The translations under genes were made by a program, and so were the position numbers. Shown piece by piece: positions 1 to 5,933 of a stretch of 6,849 bases of DNA. This DNA comes from Candidatus Cloacimonadota bacterium (GTDB lineage Bacteria; Cloacimonadota; Cloacimonadia; Cloacimonadales; TCS61). Within the stretch, counting starts at the first letter, position 1. The number at the start of each line of letters is the position of its first letter. Below the pieces are notes generated by a model. The model did not search any database. It was not told where the DNA came from and saw only the letters and a program-made list of their open reading frames with translations. The DNA lies in NCBI GenBank assembly GCA_003647825.1, contig QMNP01000080.1, positions 1 to 6,849 on the forward strand. Direction: 5' to 3'.

Positions 1-1977
1 ACTCTTTCCAATGAGTTTTCCTTTAATCATGAATCTGGTGCCTGCCCTGTATGTAAAGGTTTAGGGAATCAATTGAAATCTGATCCTGTCAAAATTGTTA
101 CTAATCCAGAAAAATCTCTAATTGATGGTGCAATGAATGGAACGAAAACCGGAAAATTCTACGGTGATCCCTGGGGACAGCATATTGCCATTCTGAAGGC
201 AGTTGGTGAAGAATTGAATTTAGATTTTTCAAAATCCTGGAATAAGCTTTCCTTGGAAGAAAAAAGAATTGCCATGTATGGAACTGGTGAAAAAATTTAT
301 CATGTTAACTGGCAATTCAAGCGGAAAAGCCGGGAAGGTGAACACAAATGGCAAACTCAATGGTCAGGTTTTTGCGGATACATTGAAGAAGAATATCAGC
401 GTAAACATCAGGATAAGCGTGGAGCAGCAATGTTGCCGCTTTTCAGTTCAATCAAATGTGATACCTGCCTTGGTTCCGGCTTAAAAAAAGAAATTCTTAA
501 CTACAAAATTAACGGAATAAATATCTTTGAAATGGCTTCACTTTCCATAAGCAAATTATTTCATTATCTGAGTGACTTAAACTCAGATAAATATAAATTA
601 TCACCAACCCAAAAGAGAATAATTGCTGAAATAGCTCCGCTTATCCAAAACAAATTACAGAAACTGGTAAATGCAGGTTTAAGTTATTTATCTATTGCTC
701 GCAAAACAGATTCTCTTTCTGGTGGGGAATTACAAAGGCTGCGTTTAGCAGTGCATTCAGGTGGTAATCTAACAGGAGTGACCTATATTCTGGATGAACC
801 GACAATCGGTCTGCATCCACGCGATACAGAAAAAATGATCGCAACTCTGAAAGAATTGAGCGATATAGGTAACACTGTTTTAGTTGTTGAACACGATAAA
901 GATATGATCTCTAGTGCAGATCACTTGATTGAGCTTGGACCTGGAGCCGGAACAGCTGGAGGAAATATCCTGGCAAATTGCGCAGCAGATAACTTAAAAG
1001 AACTGGAAAACATTCAAACATATCAATACATCAATAAAAAGAAAAAGATGTATCAGATTGCCCATCGATCATCAGATGAAATAGCATTTATGATCCAAGG
1101 AGCCCGCGCTAATAATCTTAAGAATATTGATGTAACAATTTATAAAAATCTAATTACATCTATCACTGGAGTTTCCGGCAGCGGAAAAAGTTCTCTGCTG
1201 TTTGATGTTCTCTATTATTCTTATAAAAACAAAAGAATTTCCAATGCTGATTCCATCATCGGATTGGATCAATTTAATGATGTTGTACTGATAGATCAAT
1301 CACCGATTGCAAAATCCTCTGTTTCAACTCCAGCTACTTTCAGTGGTGTTTTCGATCATATCCGTAAGTTATTTGCATCTACAGATCAAGCTGGAAATTC
1401 AGGCTTCAAGCATTCCCATTTTTCCTATCTGAATAAAGCAGGCCAATGCCCAAACTGCAAAGGGTTGGGTTACAAGAAAGTAAGCATGGATTTCCTGGCA
1501 GATGTACAATTGGAATGTGAAGTATGTCATGGAAAACGCTACACTGACGAAGTTCTGGAAATTGAGTATAATGGGGAAAATATCTTTAATGTATTGAGCA
1601 TGACGATCAGTGAATCCACAGAATTTTTTATAGAAAACAAAAAGATTATTAAGTATCTTCAGATCCTGGAAGAAGTTGGTTTGGGTTATCTTGCTCTCGG
1701 TCAACCACTAAATACATTGTCCGGTGGAGAAAATCAAAGATTGAAACTGGCCAAAGCACTTCTGAATTCGACGAAGAATCAGCAAGTTCTTTACCTGCTG
1801 GATGAACCAACTACCGGTTTGCATTTTGCCGATATTTCCCGACTTCTAAAACTTCTGGAAAAGATCAGAGAAGCTGGAAATACTATTATTGTTGTAGAAC
1901 ATAATATTGATATGATCAAGCCAGTGACTGGATTATCGATCTGGGACCGGAAGGCGGAGTCGAAGGTGGTTATTTAG
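1..1977 (+). CDS. uvrA: UvrA-family excinuclease ABC ATPase (5' partial, frameshifted near the 3' end)
   Basis: DNA-damage-recognition ATPase of nucleotide excision repair, or a close paralog; cytoplasmic, DNA-binding and expected to be dimeric. The frame is open from base 1, so the start is outside the window; the TTG at 73 is not a believable start because conserved sequence precedes it. Numbering codons from base 1: FSFN and a GACPVCKGLG zinc-module segment (Cys15/Cys18; the partner CXXC is probably off the edge), an insertion domain, CXXC at 153/156, signature LSGGELQR 239-246, Walker B ILDEPTIGLH about 263-272 and switch His298. The second ATPase half has Walker A GVSGSGKSS 390-398, Q-loop LIDQSPI about 430-436, a zinc module C483-X2-C486-X19-C506-X2-C509, signature LSGGENQR 573-580, Walker B LLDEPTTGLH about 599-608 and His634. 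The first Walker A and any UvrB-binding domain lie off the edge. After about residue 640 the frame leaves homology and ends at 1977; the expected tail continues in another frame. Canonical UvrA versus UvrA-like paralog is undecided; the CPNC/CEVC second zinc module and the LSGGENQR variant lean me slightly to a paralog. Confidence 0.93.
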   Translation, partial: TLSNEFSFNHESGACPVCKGLGNQLKSDPVKIVTNPEKSLIDGAMNGTKTGKFYGDPWGQHIAILKAVGEELNLDFSKSWNKLSLEEKRIAMYGTGEKIYHVNWQFKRKSREGEHKWQTQWSGFCGYIEEEYQRKHQDKRGAAMLPLFSSIKCDTCLGSGLKKEILNYKINGINIFEMASLSISKLFHYLSDLNSDKYKLSPTQKRIIAEIAPLIQNKLQKLVNAGLSYLSIARKTDSLSGGELQRLRLAVHSGGNLTGVTYILDEPTIGLHPRDTEKMIATLKELSDIGNTVLVVEHDKDMISSADHLIELGPGAGTAGGNILANCAADNLKELENIQTYQYINKKKKMYQIAHRSSDEIAFMIQGARANNLKNIDVTIYKNLITSITGVSGSGKSSLLFDVLYYSYKNKRISNADSIIGLDQFNDVVLIDQSPIAKSSVSTPATFSGVFDHIRKLFASTDQAGNSGFKHSHFSYLNKAGQCPNCKGLGYKKVSMDFLADVQLECEVCHGKRYTDEVLEIEYNGENIFNVLSMTISESTEFFIENKKIIKYLQILEEVGLGYLALGQPLNTLSGGENQRLKLAKALLNSTKNQQVLYLLDEPTTGLHFADISRLLKLLEKIREAGNTIIVVEHNIDMIKPVTGLSIWDRKAESKVVI

Positions 1978-2042
1978 TTGCATCATGCACTCCAGAAGAA
2001 CTGAAAAAGATTGATAAATCGATTACTGGGAAGTATTTGTAG
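1920..2042 (+). pseudogene. uvrA: Displaced C-terminal 40 codons of the UvrA-family gene
   Basis: This is the real end of the preceding gene, read in frame 3 instead of frame 1. From GCC at 1920 it encodes ASDWIIDLGPEGG and then, after a glycine-rich turn, GGYLVASCTPEEL and a tail ending in ITGKYL before TAG at 2040-2042. This is the standard UvrA C-terminus (compare ADWIVDLGPEGG in E. coli UvrA, from memory). Adding one base near 1917-1920, for example AAAG in place of AAG, joins DMIK directly to ASDWIID with no gap against the family. A single missing base is therefore the simplest explanation. Either the gene has a recent frameshift mutation or the assembly has a one-base error; the undamaged reading on both sides of the break is compatible with both. 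Confidence 0.9.
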
Positions 2043-2139
2043 GTACAGTTTTGCTCCGCAGCTATCAAGCGTGGTGCGAGAGTGGAAGGGCACATTGAAA
2101 CTCCAAAGTTTATTTCTTTCTGAGTTGAAGCTATTTTAA

Positions 2140-2158
2140 GGCCGACCAATGATCGGCC
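2140..2158. repeat. Small GC hairpin GGCCGA / TCGGCC
   Basis: Six perfect base pairs (2140-2145 with 2153-2158) around a 7-nt loop. No T-tract follows directly on the plus strand, so it is a weak terminator by itself. It lies 15 bp before the larger hairpin at 2174 and may be part of the same structured element. Confidence 0.5.
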
Positions 2159-2173
2159 ACTACATCACCTTGT

Positions 2174-2209
2174 TGGACTTCTCGTCCCGAGGAGTCCACA
2201 TTGTTTTTT
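2174..2209 (+). terminator. Probable rho-independent terminator after the UvrA-family gene
   Basis: The arms TGGACTTCTCG (2174-2184) and CGAGGAGTCCA (2188-2198) form an 11-pair stem with one G-T wobble and a 3-nt TCC loop. A T-rich run with six consecutive Ts (2204-2209) follows on the plus strand. It begins about 130 nt after the displaced UvrA stop at 2042, which is rather far, but no better plus-strand candidate lies closer. The T-run starts 5 nt after the stem, so termination efficiency is uncertain. The hairpin could instead belong to a dispersed repeat. Confidence 0.55.
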
Positions 2210-2390
2210 GCTTTCGTTTCGAAGGCATCATGGCCAAGCAGAGCGAAAATGATCCAGCAAAATATATGGTTTCAATAAGCCGGTTGAATCAACATTAAAG
2301 ATTAGAGGTAATTGTTTTTCCGAATTTTTGCGGTTAAATAATTAGGATGTTAGAAACTTCGATAATGCATGTCTTTTCTTCTCATTTAAC

Positions 2391-2423
2391 CTTACGAATT
2401 TCCAGTCCAAAAAACATCGTAAG
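2391..2423. repeat. Inverted repeat CTTACGA / TCGTAAG
   Basis: Seven perfect pairs (2391-2397 with 2417-2423) enclose a 19-nt loop that contains an A-run (2409-2414). It lies immediately beyond the strong minus-strand terminator and may be a back-up structure or chance. No function can be assigned. Confidence 0.4.
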
Positions 2424-2428
2424 TTCAC

Positions 2429-2481
2429 AAAAAACTTTCCGAAAGCAGAGAAACATAATAGTTACAGTGCTTTCGGAAAGT
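2429..2481 (-). terminator. Strong rho-independent terminator of the RND efflux operon
   Basis: A perfect 14-bp inverted repeat, ACTTTCCGAAAGCA at 2434-2447 and its exact complement at 2468-2481, has a 20-nt loop. Read on the minus strand it is followed at once by a run of six Ts (complement of 2434-2429, the first shared with the stem). The orientation and position, about 100 nt past the transporter stop codon at 2584-2586, make it the operon terminator. The plus-strand side lacks a comparable T-run, so it is probably one-directional. Each arm is itself nearly palindromic (CTTTC-C-GAAAG), so an alternative cruciform or small-hairpin fold is possible. Confidence 0.8.
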
Positions 2482-2535
2482 AGTTATTTCAACCATTCCG
2501 AAGGTATAAACCATAAGACAAGCAAAAGAATTACA

Positions 2536-2563
2536 GCATCGTTTTACTCTGAAAAGCCGATGC
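2536..2563. repeat. Hairpin GCATCG / CGATGC downstream of the RND gene
   Basis: Six perfect pairs (2536-2541 with 2558-2563) continue inward with TTTT (2542-2545) opposite AAAA (2552-2555) across a 2-nt bulge. It is 20 nt from the transporter stop codon and nested between TTCCGAA (2496-2502) and TTCGGAA (2568-2574), which can also pair with one another. No T-tract follows on the minus strand. It may stabilise the 3' end of the transcript; this is inferred only from position. Confidence 0.45.
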
Positions 2564-2583
2564 ATCATTCGGAAGGTTTTTAA

Positions 2584-5500
2584 TTATTCATCACAATCAA
2601 CACATTCCTCATAACTAGCATGAGTTTTGAATCGTGTCATTCCCAGCTTTCCAAATAAAGAATCTACCAGTGAATAAAGTACTGGAATTACAAACAAAGT
2701 GAGAACTGTGGCAAAAGCCAGTCCAAAAGCAATACTTACAGCCATTGGTTTGTAATCGGAAGTAGTACTGGAATTTGATAGAATTATCGGCATAAAACCA
2801 GCAATAGTTGTCACAGTCGTCATAATGATGGGTCGTAATCGAATAGCACCGGCATTGATCAGAGAATTCCAGCGATCCACTCCACTGGCCCTTTCACGAT
2901 TCACAAAATCTACCAGAACCAGGGCATCATTAACCACAACTCCGGCCAGAGCCACAACCGATATCATCGTCATCATGCTAAATGGTAATCCTGTAACCAG
3001 CAATCCAAAAATAACACCAATAAGTGCAAAGGGAATTGTGAACATCACAATGAGCGGCTGTACTGCAGATTTAAACTGAGTAGCCAATATTGTAAAGACA
3101 AGTAAAATTGCGATAAAGAAAGCAAATTTCAGTGAACTACTAGTTTTACTCTGTTGCTCAGCCTGTCCGCCAAACTCAATTTGATAACCGGGAAACCTGG
3201 TTTCAAAGCCATCCAGAACTCCAGTTATATTCAAAGCTTTATTTCCCCGCATCAAACTCGTAACATTATCAGCCGTCTGCATTTTCGTTACACCATTTTC
3301 TTGAAAAGTTGTTACAGATCCTGTTATACTGATCAATCTTTTTCTATCTCTATGCTCGATCTTGGCATAGCCTGCTCCAATCTCCAGGTCAGCTATTTCT
3401 TTTAAAGCGATCAAGTCACCATTCCCCGTGCGGATCGGTAGATTTTCCAGGTCGCTAAGATCATCGATCTGTTCTTCCTGAACGCGCAGAACAATATCAT
3501 ATTCATCCATACCAGATCCGCGGAATTTAGAAATATATCCACCAAAGGAAGCAAAACCGACTAACCTGGAAATTGATTGCACAGAAAGCCCATACATAGC
3601 AATTTTATCATGTTTGGGAATTATTCTGATTTCTTTTTTACCTTCGGCAAAACTGGTTTCCAGATCTGCAGTTCCAGGAATTTTATGCAATTCAGAAATA
3701 ATATATTCACCGATCTCTTCCAGTCGTGTAAGATCATCACCTTTCACGCGAATTTCAATATCTTCACCTGTGGGTGGGCCACCTCTTTCTCCATCTTTGA
3801 AGGTATAGGAATAGAGTGCAGGAATCGTATCGATGAATTTCCTGATACGGTTTTTGATCTGAGCGTGAGTAAATTTCATATCATCTAATTCCACCAGGTC
3901 TATCTTTACTTCCGCATTCTTAGTATCCACTTCGTTATTATGATTTTCTTCGTATTTTCCAATCGTACTCACAACTGCTTCAATGTCTTCTTTTTCAGGA
4001 ATATTTAAGATGAAATTCTCGATAACAGAAACAACTTCATCTGTTTTTTCCAGAGAGGTTCCGGGAGGTGTTTCCAGGTTAATGACAAGTGTTTTGGGCT
4101 TACCCCTAGAGAAAAACTGCGATTTAACTAATCCTAATTTTACCACTAAACCCGATAATCCCAATGCAACTATAAGGATTAACATCGCATAACCACGATG
4201 TTTAAGTGCTATTTTCACATTCTTGCGGTATTTCTTCACCAGCCAGTCATGTAACTTATGCTCCTTATCCTTTTTATTGAAGTTTCCTTTCCCACTTAAT
4301 TCTACCACGTGGGAAGGTAGAATCACCAGACTTTCAAACAGAGAAGCTAATAGAGCCATTGATACAACGATCGGAAAAACAATAAAGAATTTTCCCATCT
4401 TTCCTTCCATTAGAAGCAGTGGAAAGAAGGCAGCTACTGTAGTAGCAACTGCTGCTACTACAGGCCAGGAAATTTCCCTGGTTCCTTTGATAGCAGCATC
4501 TTTGGGACTGAATCCCATTTCTCTATAACGATGAATGTTTTCCAACACAATGATAGCATCATCTACTATCATTCCTAAAACCAGTATCAAGCCAAATAGT
4601 GATAGATTGTTTAAAGTCACATCCAATTGATTCATCAGAATAAAGGCCAACAGAAAACTGAACGGAATTCCCCAGGCAGCAAAAAGAGCGTTTTTCCAAC
4701 CAATAAAAATCCACAATACGATGAAAACCAGAACAATCCCCATCATTGCATTATTACCCAGTGTTGTTATGCTGTTTCTCACCCGGATCGAACCATCATT
4801 GCGAACTTCCACTTTTAAACCGTCAACGCGTTTTTCAAATTCTGCAGCTTCTTCTCTAATGTTTTCCATTACGTTGATGATATTGCCGTCAGCTTTTTTG
4901 TAAACTTGTACTGTCACAGCTTTTTGGGTGTTCAATTTACTTATGGTTTCTGCTTCTTCCAGAGTATCACGAACTGTGGCTACATCACCAATTCTCACAA
5001 CACCCGATTTATCTTTGTAGCTCACAACCAGATCGCTAATCTCATCAATTGTATCAAATTCTCCCATGGTTCTAATAAGAAAATCGGCATAACCAACTTT
5101 AATAGATCCACCGGGAGCATTCTTATTTCTCATATTCACAGCATTGGAAAGATCATTCAGAGTAAGTCCGTATTGACTGAGTTTATTAATATTGGCATCT
5201 ACCCAGATCTGACGATCACGAGTTCCGGCAATTTCCACTTTTGACACATAATCCACATTCAATAATTCATCTTTGAAGTCTTCGGCCAGTTCACGTAATG
5301 CATTATCAGATAGGTCACCACCCAATGCCACAGTACACATTGAGTTCACTTCCCGCATTTTTAACTGCAACAGGTATGGATCATCAGCATCATCGGGTAG
5401 ATTATTAACTTTATCCATTTCTGTGTTAAGGTTAGCCCAGGCTTCATCGATATCGGCTTTGGGATCCATACTTATGAATATCGTTGCCCTGCCTTCTGAA

Positions 5501-5751
5501 GCAGTGGATGAGATATAATCAATATCTTCCAGGTCGGAAATTTCATCTTCTATAGGTTTTACGATTAATTTCTCGATCTCAGCAGGAGATACTCCCCGAT
5601 ATCCTACCATGATGTAGAAAGCGCCGAAATCTACAGCCGGAGCTTCTTCCTTAGGCATGTTTATCATCGTCATAATTCCGAAGATGAAAACAATGATCAT
5701 TATCATGTTTATCAGTACACCGTTTTCGACGGAAAATTTTGCTAAAGACAT
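2584..5751 (-). CDS. RND-superfamily efflux transporter, inner-membrane permease (AcrB/HAE1-like)
   Basis: Complete 1055-residue ion-driven exporter, the usual length for the family; it would form a trimer in the inner membrane and pump substrates to an outer-membrane channel through the adaptor encoded upstream. The twofold RND layout is clear: TM1 about 12-31, first periplasmic loop 32-332, TM2-TM6 about 333-480, TM7 about 520-540, second periplasmic loop 541-873, TM8-TM12 about 874-1028. TM4 has the acidic pair Asp397-Asp398 in GMIVDDAIIVLENIHR, matching AcrB Asp407/Asp408. In TM10 the position of AcrB Lys940 is Asn941 (VVVNDALVLVDF), a pattern known in other RND branches, so the proton relay differs in detail from AcrB. 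The C-terminus ends in an acidic CVDC motif. The ATG at 5749-5751 is preceded by AAGGAG with 5-nt spacing. The gene follows the adaptor gene on the same strand. Substrate cannot be read from the sequence; no methionine triad or other clear heavy-metal signature was found. Confidence 0.96.
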   Translation of the reverse strand: MSLAKFSVENGVLINMIMIIVFIFGIMTMINMPKEEAPAVDFGAFYIMVGYRGVSPAEIEKLIVKPIEDEISDLEDIDYISSTASEGRATIFISMDPKADIDEAWANLNTEMDKVNNLPDDADDPYLLQLKMREVNSMCTVALGGDLSDNALRELAEDFKDELLNVDYVSKVEIAGTRDRQIWVDANINKLSQYGLTLNDLSNAVNMRNKNAPGGSIKVGYADFLIRTMGEFDTIDEISDLVVSYKDKSGVVRIGDVATVRDTLEEAETISKLNTQKAVTVQVYKKADGNIINVMENIREEAAEFEKRVDGLKVEVRNDGSIRVRNSITTLGNNAMMGIVLVFIVLWIFIGWKNALFAAWGIPFSFLLAFILMNQLDVTLNNLSLFGLILVLGMIVDDAIIVLENIHRYREMGFSPKDAAIKGTREISWPVVAAVATTVAAFFPLLLMEGKMGKFFIVFPIVVSMALLASLFESLVILPSHVVELSGKGNFNKKDKEHKLHDWLVKKYRKNVKIALKHRGYAMLILIVALGLSGLVVKLGLVKSQFFSRGKPKTLVINLETPPGTSLEKTDEVVSVIENFILNIPEKEDIEAVVSTIGKYEENHNNEVDTKNAEVKIDLVELDDMKFTHAQIKNRIRKFIDTIPALYSYTFKDGERGGPPTGEDIEIRVKGDDLTRLEEIGEYIISELHKIPGTADLETSFAEGKKEIRIIPKHDKIAMYGLSVQSISRLVGFASFGGYISKFRGSGMDEYDIVLRVQEEQIDDLSDLENLPIRTGNGDLIALKEIADLEIGAGYAKIEHRDRKRLISITGSVTTFQENGVTKMQTADNVTSLMRGNKALNITGVLDGFETRFPGYQIEFGGQAEQQSKTSSSLKFAFFIAILLVFTILATQFKSAVQPLIVMFTIPFALIGVIFGLLVTGLPFSMMTMISVVALAGVVVNDALVLVDFVNRERASGVDRWNSLINAGAIRLRPIIMTTVTTIAGFMPIILSNSSTTSDYKPMAVSIAFGLAFATVLTLFVIPVLYSLVDSLFGKLGMTRFKTHASYEECVDCDE

Positions 5752-5756
5752 AACTG

Positions 5757-5762
5757 CTCCTT
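5757..5762 (-). promoter_or_regulatory. Ribosome binding site of the RND transporter gene
   Basis: AAGGAG on the minus strand, with 5 nt (CAGTT) before the ATG at 5751. It fixes the start of the transporter, which agrees with the family's N-terminus of a short cytoplasmic segment leading directly into TM1. Confidence 0.85.
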
Positions 5763-5763
5763 A

Positions 5764-5910
5764 TAATTTCTACCGCTAAGAACACTAAGCTGCACTAAGA
5801 AAGGATTTTTTTTATTTCTTAACCATTGCAAAGGTACAGAGACGCAAGATGTTCCACAATCGTACCCAAGATTTTTATCTGTGTTTTTCTGTGTAAATCC
5901 GTAAGCTAAA
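5764..5910 (-). repeat. Repeat-like spacer inserted between adaptor and transporter genes
   Basis: Read on the minus strand, the spacer strings together GGATTTACACAGAAAAACAC, then CTTGCGTCTCTGTACCTTTG, then CTTAGTGCAGCTTAGTGTTC. Within the last block CTTAGTG and CTTAG recur three times about 10 nt apart (CTTAGTGCAG, CTTAGTGTT, CTTAGCGG). Phrases of this type (CTTTGCGT.., CTTAGTG.., TTACACAGA..) are familiar to me from intergenic DNA of many environmental bacteria, where they recur across a genome. That is recollection, and the window holds only this one copy. Edges are approximate. Confidence 0.45.
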
Positions 5911-5920
5911 AACATATTAT

Positions 5921-5927
5921 CTCCCTT
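5921..5927 (-). promoter_or_regulatory. Orphan ribosome binding site upstream of the spacer
   Basis: AAGGGAG on the minus strand with 5 nt before the ATG at 5915, and only 6 nt after the adaptor stop codon. Strength and spacing equal those of the transporter's own site, but no recognisable protein follows. It may be the former start site of the transporter, separated from the gene by the inserted spacer. Confidence 0.55.
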
Positions 5928-5933
5928 ACCGAA

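Larger units (their letters stand above)
2043..2583. other. Convergent intergenic region, about 540 bp, hairpin-rich, no convincing gene
   Basis: This lies between the 3' ends of the UvrA-family gene and the RND transporter gene, so no promoter is needed here. The first half (to about 2290) is more GC-rich and contains two adjacent hairpins. The second half is AT-rich and holds inverted repeats at 2391-2423, 2434-2481 and 2536-2563. A 78-codon plus-strand frame (2347-2583) crosses these structures, has no ribosome binding site and resembles nothing I recognise, so I do not call it a gene. No tRNA, riboswitch or transposon end was recognised. Confidence 0.7.
5742..5915 (-). other. Candidate 57-codon leader frame before the RND gene (doubtful)
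   Basis: An ATG at 5913-5915 sits 18 nt past the adaptor stop codon and is preceded by a good ribosome binding site. The frame runs 57 codons (beginning MFLAYGFTQKN) to TAG at 5742-5744, overlapping the first 10 nt of the transporter gene in another frame. Its sequence resembles no protein family I know and most of it is the repeat-like spacer DNA, so it is probably not a selected protein. If translated, it could couple the transporter's translation to that of the adaptor. Confidence 0.2.

Noticed and set aside
1399..1704. A 101-codon minus-strand frame inside the UvrA-family gene
   Set aside because: It is antisense to the second zinc module and signature region, which are clearly coding on the plus strand.
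73..1977. TTG at 73 as the start of the UvrA-family protein
   Set aside because: The frame is open to base 1, and the conserved FSFN...GACPVCKGLG zinc-module sequence lies upstream of 73, so the gene begins outside the window.
2098..2111. AAACT/AGTTT mini-hairpin as the UvrA terminator
   Set aside because: The stem has only five A/T-rich pairs and no consecutive T-run follows. The stem at 2174-2198 with its T-tract is far better.
2230..2298. A 22-codon plus-strand frame (MAKQSENDPAKYMV...) with GAAGG 4 nt upstream
   Set aside because: Very short, weak ribosome binding site, located just beyond a terminator-like hairpin, and no recognisable product. It cannot be told apart from chance.
2347..2583. 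A 78-codon plus-strand frame in the convergent intergenic region
   Set aside because: It has no ribosome binding site, runs across the minus-strand terminator and other inverted repeats, and its internal repeat (NHSEG/HHSEG) simply reflects the repeated DNA word. No family resemblance.
2825..5518. Numerous open frames of 60-112 codons on the plus strand opposite the RND gene
   Set aside because: They lie opposite a long gene with clear homology, lack ribosome binding sites and resemble no families; they are antisense shadows.
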